This document shows, in pieces, positions 19,169-28,543 of a DNA stretch of 64,000 nucleotides. Under the pieces are notes generated by a model. The model did no database searches and was not told the origin of the DNA. It saw only the letters and a program-made list of their open reading frames with translations. Each line of letters begins with the position of its first letter. Positions within the stretch are counted from its first letter, which is position 1. The position numbers and the translations under genes are program-made. The DNA is taken from assembly GCA_964419055.1 (NCBI GenBank), contig CAYQNU010000004.1:153330-217329 (forward strand). Reading direction: 5' to 3'. The stretch comes from CAYQNU01 sp964419055. Lineage in GTDB: Bacteria > Bacteroidota > Bacteroidia > Flavobacteriales_D > Parvicellaceae.

Positions 19169-22100
19169 TTAGTGAGCGGGTTCTTCTGTTGCAGTTTCAA
19201 CTGCAGCAGCTGGAGCACCATCCACATTTCTAATTTTTACTTGGTACCATACATTTGGTTTTACACCAATCTCTTCTAAAGCTTGGTAAGCAGTTGGACG
19301 AGTTGATTCTTCTCTAATTTTAGAGTTATTATCGTTCCAATCTCCAAAAGTGATACATCCATTTGGACAAGCGTCACCACAAGCAGCTACTACATCACCA
19401 TCAACAACTGGTCTTCCTTCTGCTTTAGCATTTAATTTTCCTTCTTGAATTCGTTGAACACAGAAAGAACATTTTTCCATTACACCTCTTGACCTTACAG
19501 TTACATCTGGATTCAATACTAAACGTGCGTATTCATCTTGAGCAGTATTAACCTTATCGAATTTTTTGTAATCTCGGTAATTAAACCAGTTAAAACGTCT
19601 TACTTTATATGGACAGTTGTTTCCGCAATAACGTGTTCCAATACAACGGTTATAAGCCATCATATTCAATCCTTCGTTACTGTGTGTGGTAGCTGCAACC
19701 GGACAAACTGTTTCACATGGAGCGTGATTACAGTGTTGACATAGCATTGGCATAAACGTAACTGATGGACTTTCTTCTGGAACTTCTAATTCATTATAGT
19801 TGTAAGAAGCCGATTTGAAATCTTTCTCATAAGCCTTTCTATCAGCGTCTCCAATTGAACTAAAATATCTATCCATACGCAACCAGTGCATATCTCTTCC
19901 TCTTCTAATTTCGTCTTTTCCAACAACTGGGACGTTGTTTTCAGAGTGACAAGCAACAATACAAACTCCACATCCATTACAAGAAGTTAAGTCGATTGAC
20001 ATACCCCAACGGTGACCCACCAATTCTACAGGATGCTCATCCCAAAGAGTTACTGATGTTACTGGAACGTGTGCCTCACCACCTTTTGTATGAACATGTA
20101 GTTCATGTGGATGGTTATATGCATTTTTATCACCAGCTAAGAATGTTGCAATGTCTGTTTCTTTCAAAACAGATCTTCTTCCCATTATAGTATGGTGCGT
20201 TTGTGTACAAGCTAAATTATAACGCTCATCTGTTTTGGCAACAGAAGCTACGTTGTGATAATTAATTTGACCTCCCGAAATGGTAGTTAATCTAAATGCA
20301 TTTCCACCAATTGGAACCAATTTACCATCTTGTTTGATGTATTCACCTGATTGGTCTAAAGCTACTTGATAAGCTGCTTTTCCTATTTTTTCATTTCCTT
20401 CACCTCGTCCATAACCTAAAGCAACACCTATAGTTCCTTTAGCTTGACCAGGAAGTGGGTAAATTGGCAACTTTAATGATTGCTCACCAACTGTTACAGT
20501 AGCTACATAAGCTTTTTCTTCTTGAGCTAAATGTAATTCGTTATATGAAGCAATTTGATTTTCAGGATCAAAATTTATTTCTAACAAACTACAAGCATCT
20601 TGAACATTCATAGTGATGTAGTTGTCCCAAGTCACTTTAGTGATGGCATTTGGTAATTCTTGTAACCAAGGGTTAGCAGCATATTGACCATCACCTAATT
20701 CACCAGTTTGGTAGGTAATAACTTCCCAATTACCCGTGTTGGCAGCCATAGCTTTTACACCAGCTGCAGCTTCAGAAACGGCATCAACGTATTTTAACTC
20801 TTGGTTTGGAACCATTTCTCCAGAAGCAACTTCAGCTACTACAGGAGCAACAATCGCAGCCACTAAAGAATCTGTAGGTTGTGCAACTGTTTCCACAACT
20901 GCCGTTGATTTCATTGTTGAAGGAACAGTAGTTGGTCCACATCCATTATGAACTGACCAATTCCAGAAATCTTCAAATGTAGAATGTTCTGTTTGAGTTG
21001 GGAAACCGTATTTTTTCCAAACTTTTTGGATATAATTGTAATATACTTTACTTTCTTTATCCGTTCTTTCAGCAGCCCCAGCCCAAACCAATAATGATTC
21101 TTGAGCTTGACGTGAATTAAATAATGGTCTAATTAACGGCTGTTGTAATGCGTAATGCTCAACCGTTGGGTTCAAGTCATTCCAAGATTCTAAATAATTA
21201 TGATCTGGACAAACGTATTTACAGTTAATAGCAGTTTCATCAGCAAATTGACTAAATGATACCGATAACTGTACTGATTTTAATGCCTCACCAAATGCTT
21301 TTCCATTAGGCAATGTATAAACTGGGTTAACATTGTAGCAGAATAATGCTTTTACTTTTCCTCCAATAACATCGTTAACTAATGCTTCCACTTTGGCATC
21401 ATCACCATTTTTAAGAGTGATGTAATTAATAGTGTCTATTGTTTTCCCGTAGTTTCCTAATAAGTCATTAATAGCATTAACTACTAGTTGAGTGGCAACA
21501 TCATTTGCTCCAGCAACAACTATTGACTCACCTTTATTAGCACTTAAATACTCAGCAGCTTTAGCACAAGCAGCATCTATATTTGGATCTAATTCAGTTG
21601 TTACATCCTTACCTCCTAAATGTTTCAAAATAGCAGCAGCTACTGCACCTTGTTGAGAAGGTTTGATCATCGTTCTGTAATCAGAGTTGGCACCTGTTAG
21701 TGACAATGTAGATTCAAAATGGAAGTGACGTGACATCCAACCATTTTCAGGTTTTCTTGTAGCACTGTAATCAACATTAAATTTAGTTGGGAATAACCAG
21801 TTAGCCATAAAGTCAGCATCAATGCTCACAATAGCTTTGGCTTTTGAAAAATCGTAATTAGGAATAATCTCCTTTCCAAAGTTCTTTTTGTTGGCCGCTC
21901 TCATTGCAGAATAAGAAACTGCATCATATTGAACTAATTCGAAGTCGGTTCCAAATTGACCTTTAATTTCTTCGATCAATTCATATGTTGATGGAGAAAT
22001 AATAGAATTAGACAATATTCTAACTTTTCCACCTGCACCGGCAATAGCTTTTAATTCTGCTTTAATCTCTCCGTCAATATCGGTCCAAGATTTTTCTACT

Positions 22101-22567
22101 CCTCCGGCAGTTGGGTTTTTCAAACGTTCACCGTTATACAAACTCAATACGGAAGCATTGATTCTAGGTGTTAAACCACCTTTAGTTATTCCATTGTATT
22201 TGTTACCTTTTAACCAAATTGGTCTACCTTCTCTAGCTTTAACCAAAATGTTGGCAAAATCATTACCATCATAAAAAGTAGTAGCATACCAATTGGCAAC
22301 ACCAGGTGTAATATCTTCAGGTTTATTAACGTAAGGAATAGACTTAATTACAGGAGCTTCGCAAGAGGCTAATGTAGCAGCGGCAACACCAAAACCTAAA
22401 AATTTCAAGAAATCTCTACGTCCTGTTTTGAAGTCGCTAGCACCAGCTTCACCTAAAAATTCCTCAACAGGCAATTCTTCAGCAAATTCCTTTTTAGACT
22501 TTTCTACAAACTCGGGTGTTTGAAATTTTTCATCCAACCCTTTCCAGTATGTTTTATTCATACTCAT
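19169..22567 (-). CDS. actB: Alternative complex III subunit ActB (Tat-exported iron-sulfur protein)
   Basis: An 1132-residue fusion of a molybdopterin-oxidoreductase-like domain (residues about 90-800, without cofactor in characterised homologues) and a ferredoxin domain (about 855-1080) with four Cys clusters, including SCNGCGVCIVACH, CQHCNHAPCETVCP, CIGTRYCGNNCPY and CSFCVQRI. The twin-arginine leader is clear: TGRRDFLKFLGF with Arg50-Arg51, followed by Cys69, a likely lipidation site. It passes electrons from quinol to the ActA/ActE hemes. An Ala/Val/Thr-rich linker (about residues 545-605) is extra low-complexity sequence. It lies 33 bp after actA. Confidence 0.96.
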   Translation of the reverse strand: MSMNKTYWKGLDEKFQTPEFVEKSKKEFAEELPVEEFLGEAGASDFKTGRRDFLKFLGFGVAAATLASCEAPVIKSIPYVNKPEDITPGVANWYATTFYDGNDFANILVKAREGRPIWLKGNKYNGITKGGLTPRINASVLSLYNGERLKNPTAGGVEKSWTDIDGEIKAELKAIAGAGGKVRILSNSIISPSTYELIEEIKGQFGTDFELVQYDAVSYSAMRAANKKNFGKEIIPNYDFSKAKAIVSIDADFMANWLFPTKFNVDYSATRKPENGWMSRHFHFESTLSLTGANSDYRTMIKPSQQGAVAAAILKHLGGKDVTTELDPNIDAACAKAAEYLSANKGESIVVAGANDVATQLVVNAINDLLGNYGKTIDTINYITLKNGDDAKVEALVNDVIGGKVKALFCYNVNPVYTLPNGKAFGEALKSVQLSVSFSQFADETAINCKYVCPDHNYLESWNDLNPTVEHYALQQPLIRPLFNSRQAQESLLVWAGAAERTDKESKVYYNYIQKVWKKYGFPTQTEHSTFEDFWNWSVHNGCGPTTVPSTMKSTAVVETVAQPTDSLVAAIVAPVVAEVASGEMVPNQELKYVDAVSEAAAGVKAMAANTGNWEVITYQTGELGDGQYAANPWLQELPNAITKVTWDNYITMNVQDACSLLEINFDPENQIASYNELHLAQEEKAYVATVTVGEQSLKLPIYPLPGQAKGTIGVALGYGRGEGNEKIGKAAYQVALDQSGEYIKQDGKLVPIGGNAFRLTTISGGQINYHNVASVAKTDERYNLACTQTHHTIMGRRSVLKETDIATFLAGDKNAYNHPHELHVHTKGGEAHVPVTSVTLWDEHPVELVGHRWGMSIDLTSCNGCGVCIVACHSENNVPVVGKDEIRRGRDMHWLRMDRYFSSIGDADRKAYEKDFKSASYNYNELEVPEESPSVTFMPMLCQHCNHAPCETVCPVAATTHSNEGLNMMAYNRCIGTRYCGNNCPYKVRRFNWFNYRDYKKFDKVNTAQDEYARLVLNPDVTVRSRGVMEKCSFCVQRIQEGKLNAKAEGRPVVDGDVVAACGDACPNGCITFGDWNDNNSKIREESTRPTAYQALEEIGVKPNVWYQVKIRNVDGAPAAAVETATEEPAH

Positions 22568-22600
22568 TATATTGTTTCAATTCTTAACTAATTAATACTC

Positions 22601-23953
22601 TTAATAGTGACACTTAGCACATTCCCATCCACCTAACTCTTTAACGGTGATTTCTCCATCATCGCTAATTTTTTTATATACGTCTGGACGAAGCGTTAGA
22701 CGTTTATGAATTTCTTCATAATATCCGCTGCTGGTAAGGTCAATTTGTTTTTTGTTGTGACATTCAATACACCATCCCATTGTAAGGATTGGTTTTGTCA
22801 ACGGCACTAATGTTTTATCTGTAGCTGCTAAGGCATTAATTTCTTCAGTTGTTGAAATTCTACCTAAACCATACGTTTTCACATCACCGTGACATTGTTT
22901 ACAATCAATTCCACCCACTTTAACGTGTTGTTTGTGATTGAAATACACGTGATCAGGTAAGTTGTGTACTTTATTCCAAACTATTGGTTTGCCTTCAATA
23001 ACTTTTCCAGTGATAGAATCAATATTATAGGTTTTAGTATCACCATTATAGCCGGCAGCAGCGTGTAATTTACCAATTTCTTTTTTACCAAATTTAGCTC
23101 CTTCAACTATTTGAGCGTGACAATTCATACAAACGTTTGTAGAAGGTATACCAGCGTGTTTAGATTTCTCAACTGAGTTATGGCAATATCTACAATCAAT
23201 ACCCATATCTCCCGCGTGTTGTTTGTGCGAATATTCAATAGGTTGTGAAGGTTGATAATCATCAAAAACCCCAATAGTTGACAAACGAACTAAACTATCC
23301 GCTAGACCCATAAATAAAAGAGTAACAATAATAATTAAGCTGAACAACCAATTTTTAAGAATCCAAGCTCCGAACTTCTCACCTGCAGTTCTATTATCTT
23401 CTGTTGGCAAACCTGCTTGTGCATTGGAAACGTATTCAATTTTTTTGCGAACACCTTGAGCTGCAAAAAATACCACTACCAATACAAAAGCTAATAAAAC
23501 TAACCAAATTGTTAAATTACCCCCTTCGGAATTTTCTTCACCTGCAGCACCTGGAGCAGCATCTACAGCTACAGCCACTGGCGGTGTATAAGCATCAGCA
23601 TAATCCAAAATTGCGTTAATCTCACCAGCAGTTAACGCTGGAAACGCCTGCATGGCTGCACCTTTATAATCAGCAAAAACTTGAGCAGCTCTTTTTGACT
23701 TACCGCTAGCACGTAAGGCACCGTTATCATTCACCCACTCAATGATTAAATCTCCTTCACCTACAGCTTCCCATCGAGCACGCGCCCCTTGTAAAGCTGG
23801 ACCAATAGATTCTTTATCAATTTTGTGACATGAAGCACAATTTGCACCAAATAACGCCTTGCCATCTTGAGCAAAATTCACGTTTACCGACAATGCTAAA
23901 ACCATTGACAGTAAGCAAATTAGACTATTTTTTTTCATCGAATGAAATTTCAT
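22601..23953 (-). CDS. actA: Alternative complex III subunit ActA, multiheme cytochrome c with six CxxCH motifs
   Basis: About 450 residues. A signal peptide (MKKNSLICLLSMVLALSVNVNFAQ) precedes an N-terminal class I cytochrome c domain (CASCHKIDKESIGPALQG), an Ala-rich linker, a membrane helix (LTIWLVLLAFVLVVVFFA), a second helix, and then five CxxCH motifs (CRYCH, CMNCH, CKQCH, CIECH, CAKCH). The pentaheme part is the classical ActA; the sixth heme is the added N-terminal domain. The ATG at 24025 is rejected because the operon promoter box (23999-24006) lies downstream of it; 23953 or 23938 is the likely start. First gene of the operon. Confidence 0.93.
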   Translation of the reverse strand: MKFHSMKKNSLICLLSMVLALSVNVNFAQDGKALFGANCASCHKIDKESIGPALQGARARWEAVGEGDLIIEWVNDNGALRASGKSKRAAQVFADYKGAAMQAFPALTAGEINAILDYADAYTPPVAVAVDAAPGAAGEENSEGGNLTIWLVLLAFVLVVVFFAAQGVRKKIEYVSNAQAGLPTEDNRTAGEKFGAWILKNWLFSLIIIVTLLFMGLADSLVRLSTIGVFDDYQPSQPIEYSHKQHAGDMGIDCRYCHNSVEKSKHAGIPSTNVCMNCHAQIVEGAKFGKKEIGKLHAAAGYNGDTKTYNIDSITGKVIEGKPIVWNKVHNLPDHVYFNHKQHVKVGGIDCKQCHGDVKTYGLGRISTTEEINALAATDKTLVPLTKPILTMGWCIECHNKKQIDLTSSGYYEEIHKRLTLRPDVYKKISDDGEITVKELGGWECAKCHY

Positions 23954-23998
23954 TTTTACTTGTCTTTTCTGTTGCTTTTTAAGCTTTTTTAACGTTTG

Positions 23999-24031
23999 CA
24001 AAGGTAATTGTCCAATCAATTTCATTCACAA
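23999..24031 (-). promoter_or_regulatory. Promoter of the actABCDEF-coxBA operon
   Basis: On the minus strand there is TTG (24029-24031), a 22-bp spacer and TACCTTTG (23999-24006), matching TTG-N(about 20)-TAnnTTTG. It predicts a leader of about 40 nt before the actA ATG at 23953. The rest of the gap up to 24328 is AT-rich and shows no further gene or strong hairpin. Confidence 0.75.
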
Positions 24032-24328
24032 AAATGTCATAAAAATGTCATGTAAAACACTAATTTATAATTATTCTAAATAAAAATAAGAACCCCTAAA
24101 TTTACAACTCGTTGAAAATAGGAAGTTAAGAGGTAATCAGCGCTAATAACGGGGATTTCGAAAAGAAAAAAAATGATCCAAAATTTATCAAAAAATGGAG
24201 AAATATGGCTCAAAAATGAAACGAGGACCTATTAATTAAAATTGTGAATTGAAAAGAATAAAAAAGAGTCATAATGTGACTAATTTTTAACCTAAACTTT
24301 TTTTAGAAAATTTAAATTTTAAAAATTT

Positions 24329-24364
24329 TTGGAATGATATTAGAAGAAAAAATATGTACGTTTG
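24329..24364 (+). promoter_or_regulatory. Candidate promoter of the SPOR-like gene
   Basis: TTG at 24329-24331 and TACGTTTG at 24357-24364, spacer 25 bp (slightly long), 24 bp before the ATG at 24389. Confidence 0.55.
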
Positions 24365-24388
24365 TAATCATTTTAATATTGGTAAACC

Positions 24389-24931
24389 ATGAAGTTTATA
24401 TTAATAGGTAGTATTTCGGTTCTCTTTTCATTTTATTCCGTCAATTTTTGGGGCCAAACTGAAGAAGGAGATTGGCGCGTGTTTCCAGGAAGTAATTCCA
24501 CAACAAATGCTACTGAAACACCTACTATGAACAAAAAGGAATTAAATTTTTCTTCGAAAGAGGGCGTGGTAACTGTTTCTCAAAGTAGTGAAATAGATTC
24601 GTTGTCTTCTAAAATGAAAGCTGAACCTTTTATTTATGGTTACACCATTCAAATTGAAGTGAGTCAACAAAAGAGTGTTATTCAAAGCGCCAAATATCGA
24701 ATAATGAATATGGAACCCAATGCTCCATTTGATGAAATTTATGTTTCTCCAAACATTTATTTATATGTAGGAAGGTTCTATGATCGGCTAAGTGCCTACG
24801 AATTTAGAAATAAAATCATTGCTTATTATCCAAACTCGATTGTAATTGGACCAAAAAAAATGGATCTTCCACCTATTATTAGAGAAGAAAGTATTATTAT
24901 TGCACCCGAAAATAATTCTACAGGTAATTAA
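24389..24931 (+). CDS. Exported protein with SPOR-like C-terminal domain
   Basis: A 180-residue protein. A signal peptide (MKFILIGSISVLFSFYSVNFWGQ) is followed by a Ser/Thr/Asn-rich linker and a domain at about residues 85-165: YGYTIQIEVSQQ, then IYVSPNIYLYVGRFYDRLSAYEFRNKI and YPNSIVIGPKKM. The order of a self-association strand, VGRF-type strand and a final I/V-IG strand fits the SPOR fold, which binds denuded peptidoglycan glycan. SPOR assignment is by pattern. It directly precedes tRNA-Ala with 12 bp between. Confidence 0.7.
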   Translation: MKFILIGSISVLFSFYSVNFWGQTEEGDWRVFPGSNSTTNATETPTMNKKELNFSSKEGVVTVSQSSEIDSLSSKMKAEPFIYGYTIQIEVSQQKSVIQSAKYRIMNMEPNAPFDEIYVSPNIYLYVGRFYDRLSAYEFRNKIIAYYPNSIVIGPKKMDLPPIIREESIIIAPENNSTGN

Positions 24932-24942
24932 TACCACAAAAA

Positions 24943-25215
<273 letters not shown>

Positions 25216-25235
25216 TTTCAATAGTCCTAAAACAA

Positions 25236-25262
25236 AAAAGGCAACTCAATGAGTTGCCTTTT
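25236..25262. terminator. Bidirectional terminator
   Basis: A 13-bp stem (25236-25248 with 25250-25262, effective loop about 5 nt) built on GGCAACTCA/TGAGTTGCC, flanked by A and T runs. It can stop the tRNA transcript (plus) and the secreted-protein gene (minus). Confidence 0.85.
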
Positions 25263-25281
25263 AACAAAATTAAGAATGAGT

Positions 25282-26160
25282 TTATTTAACAAATACTTTC
25301 TTAGTAACGGTTCCTTTATCAGAAATCACTTTTACTAAATAAATACCTGGTGCTAATTCATCTGTAGAAACTAATTCCATCGTATTATTTAGTACAGTTT
25401 GTATCATTCTTTGACCTGTAACTGAATACACTTCGAAAGAAGCTCCAACTAAATCTTCTGTTTGAATAACCAATTGGTTATTAGAGACAAAAACTGTTGC
25501 TTCAATTTCAGCAGGGTCCTCTAAAATTCCTACAGGCATACTCACACTAATAGCATCTACTGTTAATGTACTATTAATACCACTTGGAGGGAATGCATTA
25601 TCTTGAGTTACAGCTCTTGCACTAGAAAAGAAAGTAATTGAAATAGAATCTGGCATAGTTGCCGAAACATAATCAATATTGATGGTAACATCAACCCAAG
25701 TAGCACTATTAGCTGTAATAAGTGCAGTTCCGCTTCCAATTACCTCTGCATCTTCTAACATGGTGTCCCATTTAGTTAGTTCAACAAAAGCACCACCATT
25801 GTCTCCATTTACACCAGCGTATTTGTATTTGAAACTCACAGAACTTGGTTTTCCTACAATAGATTGATCTTGAATCATAATACCGGGAATAGTATCAATG
25901 GGGACACCCAATGTACCACAAATTGCGCAATAACGAGTTGCCATTGAAGCTGAATACAATCCTTCGGCTGGATCAGTGGTAACTTTTGTAACGGGTGGAG
26001 TAATCAAAATTTGACCAGCAAATTGATTTACGGTTTGCCAACCATCTGGATCTTCATAACCTGAACCAGCCGTCCAAGATTCTAAACCAAGATTGGTAGG
26101 TTGTGCAAAAGAAGCTGCGCTTACAGCAACAGCAACCAGTGAAATGTAGAGTTTTTTCAT
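25282..26160 (-). CDS. Secreted protein with type IX (type A) sorting domain
   Basis: 292 residues: signal peptide (MKKLYISLVAVAVSAASFAQ), a beta-sandwich body (NLGLESWTAGSGYEDPDGWQT to ISITFFSSA, about 21-200) resembling PCMD/carbohydrate-metabolism-like domains of Bacteroidota, and a C-terminal domain (about 220-292) with FEVYSVTGQRM, LAPGIYLVKV and final KKVFVK, the type A signal of the type IX secretion system. It is probably exported to the cell surface or medium. A Cys pair lies in RYCAICG. Substrate unknown. Confidence 0.85.
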   Translation of the reverse strand: MKKLYISLVAVAVSAASFAQPTNLGLESWTAGSGYEDPDGWQTVNQFAGQILITPPVTKVTTDPAEGLYSASMATRYCAICGTLGVPIDTIPGIMIQDQSIVGKPSSVSFKYKYAGVNGDNGGAFVELTKWDTMLEDAEVIGSGTALITANSATWVDVTINIDYVSATMPDSISITFFSSARAVTQDNAFPPSGINSTLTVDAISVSMPVGILEDPAEIEATVFVSNNQLVIQTEDLVGASFEVYSVTGQRMIQTVLNNTMELVSTDELAPGIYLVKVISDKGTVTKKVFVK

Positions 26161-26183
26161 AGATTTAATTTTTAATTAATATA

Positions 26184-26191
26184 CAAAACTA
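26184..26191 (-). promoter_or_regulatory. -7 box for the secreted-protein gene (TAGTTTTG, minus strand)
   Basis: Exact TAnnTTTG match 24 bp before the ATG at 26160. No well-spaced TTG is visible at -33. Confidence 0.5.
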
Positions 26192-26236
26192 CAAAAAAAC
26201 AATACTAAATAAAAAAAATAGTATCAACGGTAGGAT

Positions 26237-27598
26237 TTATTTGCGAAGTACTTTTTTGGCTAAATCACTAAAATTCAACCCATCAAAATTACCAGAACTC
26301 ATTAATAGCAAGTTTGAATGATCCCAATTTTGGTTCAACAGATAGGATACCATTTCCTGACTATTAGTATAAACGGTTACATTATCTGAACCAAATGCTT
26401 CTTTTACTTCTTGAGGAGAAATAGGCGCCAACTTTTTATGTTCTAGGGTATGCAAACTATAGTAAACTAAGGCTTCATCAGCGGTTTGCATAGCTCCGTT
26501 ATATTGTTGAAGAAACTCTTTCGTTAAGCTACTAAACGTATGTAATTCCATACAAGCAATGAGCTTTCTATCTGGATATTGATTTTTAAGTGCTGCGGTT
26601 GTAGCTTTTAATTTAGAAGGTGAATGCGCAAAATCTTTATAGACTACTGTTAGATCATTTTTATCAACCAATTCTAATCGTTTAGAAGCTCCTTTAAATG
26701 TGGTCATTGCTTGGTAAAAATCGGTTGAAGCAACACCCAACTGATTGCAAACCAATTGTGCTCCCATCATATTTTGAAGATTATGTTCACCAAATACCAG
26801 TAGATCATAATTCTGATCATCCACTGTTAGGGTAGTAATCCCATTAGAAATGGAATATTTAGGAGTTGAATAAGGTATTTTATTAATTTTAGAATTTGAT
26901 GATTCTGCCACTTTTTTTACTTCTTCATCGCCTTCAAAATAAATGAGTGAGCCATTGGATTCAATCATATCTGCAAAAATTCGAAATTGCTCTACATAAT
27001 TGTCAAATGTTGGAAAAACATTGATGTGATCCCAAGCAATACCACTAAGAAGGGCAATATTGGGTCGGTATAAATGAAATTTTGGACGTCTATCAATCGG
27101 TGATGACAAATATTCATCACCCTCTAAAATAGCTATAGTTGCATTGTTGCTCAGCCCTACCATACATTCAAAACCTTCCAATTGAGCGCCTACCATATAA
27201 TCGTATTTAATACCATTTACACTCAAGGCATGGAGAATCATTGAAGTGATAGAGGTTTTGCCATGACTTCCACCAATAACCACACGTGTTTTATTTTTGG
27301 TTTGCTCATAAATGTATTCCGGATAAGAATAAATTTTTAACCCAAGTGCTTGTGCTTTAATCAGTTCTGGGTTATCAATACGAGCATGCATACCTAAAAT
27401 GACCTCATCAATGCTTTCATCAATTAAATCGGCATTCCAACCAATCGAGGCGGGTAATAATCCATATTTTGCTAAACGAGAGCTGGAGGGTTCAAAAATT
27501 TCATCATCCGACCCTGTCACTTGATATCCTTTGAGATGCAGGGCAATGGCTAAATTGTGCATAGCGCTTCCACCAATAGCAATAAAATGAGCTTTCAT
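26237..27598 (-). CDS. mpl: Murein peptide ligase Mpl-like (UDP-MurNAc:tripeptide ligase)
   Basis: A 453-residue Mur ligase. The N-terminal Rossmann domain begins HFIAIGGSAMHNLAIALHLKGYQVTGSDD, the P-loop is IGGSHGKTSITSM, and the metal/ATP region includes LEGDEYLSSPIDRRPKFHLYRPNIALLSGIAWDH. The disposition of GDEY...D.R.KF..YRP is that of Mpl rather than MurC. Mpl reattaches recycled L-Ala-gamma-D-Glu-meso-DAP to UDP-MurNAc in the cytoplasm. No other recycling genes are adjacent. Confidence 0.88.
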   Translation of the reverse strand: MKAHFIAIGGSAMHNLAIALHLKGYQVTGSDDEIFEPSSSRLAKYGLLPASIGWNADLIDESIDEVILGMHARIDNPELIKAQALGLKIYSYPEYIYEQTKNKTRVVIGGSHGKTSITSMILHALSVNGIKYDYMVGAQLEGFECMVGLSNNATIAILEGDEYLSSPIDRRPKFHLYRPNIALLSGIAWDHINVFPTFDNYVEQFRIFADMIESNGSLIYFEGDEEVKKVAESSNSKINKIPYSTPKYSISNGITTLTVDDQNYDLLVFGEHNLQNMMGAQLVCNQLGVASTDFYQAMTTFKGASKRLELVDKNDLTVVYKDFAHSPSKLKATTAALKNQYPDRKLIACMELHTFSSLTKEFLQQYNGAMQTADEALVYYSLHTLEHKKLAPISPQEVKEAFGSDNVTVYTNSQEMVSYLLNQNWDHSNLLLMSSGNFDGLNFSDLAKKVLRK

Positions 27599-27697
27599 AA
27601 ATTGAATAGAATTAATTACCCAAAAGTAATCTCAAATCCTCCACTAAAATTGATTGGAATGAGGAGTTATAAACACTCTTAATTGAAATAGCTATTT

Positions 27698-28237
27698 CTA
27701 AAGTATGTGTGACAAAATGTAATCTGCTCTTTCTTCAATGGATGCGTGAGGCACTTCTATGATTTCAAAATTAAAGGTAACATAGGCTTTGTGAAGCTCC
27801 TCTCCAATTTTTTTTGCATCTTCAATGGTTTCTCTTCTTTCGTTGTCTGTAGTGTAAATATCATCCCAAGTAGGGAGATAAAAAACAACGGCTGAATAAT
27901 TCATTTGATTGATTTCATTAAAATAATAATCGGGTATTTCTTGATTAGCAAAATTCATATAGCCTACTAAATCACAAGCTCCTCTATCTAAAAAATGAAG
28001 TTCGGATGTTTCCAAAATGTTCATTTGGTTTTTCATGCGATGCAAAACTATATCGCTGTATTCTTTCATTTTGTTCCAAGGAAAGATATCAATTCCAGCA
28101 TCTAAATGTTCTTTTATGACTTGGCGAGCAAATTCTTCATGGCATTTAAATCCACGATTTTTCAATTCATTCAACACGCTCGACTTACCTGTACCTGGCC
28201 CGCCTGTAATGATATAGATTTTGCTATCAGTTTTCAC
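27698..28237 (-). CDS. AAA-family ATPase/kinase-like P-loop protein (AAA_28)
   Basis: About 179 residues. Walker A is GGPGTGKSSVLNEL near the N terminus and a later FLDRGACDLVGYMNF segment supplies the acidic motif. The pattern GFKCHEEFARQVIKEHLDAG...DIFPWNKMKEYSDIVLHRM fits the AAA_28 group of small NTPases/kinases. The GTG at 28237 is the only start between the promoter and the P-loop; the frame also opens at a TTG at 28273, but that TTG is the -33 element. The transcript may be leaderless. Function unknown. Confidence 0.75.
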   Translation of the reverse strand: MKTDSKIYIITGGPGTGKSSVLNELKNRGFKCHEEFARQVIKEHLDAGIDIFPWNKMKEYSDIVLHRMKNQMNILETSELHFLDRGACDLVGYMNFANQEIPDYYFNEINQMNYSAVVFYLPTWDDIYTTDNERRETIEDAKKIGEELHKAYVTFNFEIIEVPHASIEERADYILSHIL

Positions 28238-28241
28238 GATG

Positions 28242-28273
28242 CAAATATAAGATGTAGTACATGAGTTTAACAA
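28242..28273 (-). promoter_or_regulatory. Promoter of the AAA ATPase gene
   Basis: Minus strand: TTG (28271-28273), 21-bp spacer, TATATTTG (28242-28249). The -7 box ends 4 bp before the GTG start, so transcription should begin at or next to that codon. Confidence 0.75.
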
Positions 28274-28543
28274 ATTTATTTTTGAACGGCATCTTATGCA
28301 GAGCTCAAAATAAGAAGTGAACCAAATTGACTGCCAAAGTTCACGACTTGGCAGAAAAGTAACGGAAACAAAAAACCATTGTCAACAATATAGTTCACCC
28401 TATTAAATTCAATAAAAAATACTTATAATACTATTTTTGAGGTATTTAAACAATATTCTAACATTAAAAAAATATGAATACTCAATTTTTGGTTCACATT
28501 TTGACAAGTGCCAGCAACAACAAGAAAACGAAAATATAGGATT

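Noticed and set aside
19169..22567. Active molybdoenzyme (formate dehydrogenase or nitrate reductase type)
   Set aside because: The gene order, the ferredoxin fusion and the adjoining ActA/C/D/E/F genes identify ActB, whose molybdopterin-like domain is cofactor-free in studied complexes.
24007..24025. ActA start at 24025
   Set aside because: The operon's -7 box lies downstream of that ATG, so it would not be in the transcript.
25282..26160. Known enzyme such as a glycoside hydrolase
   Set aside because: No catalytic motif is visible; only a beta-sandwich body and a sorting tail.
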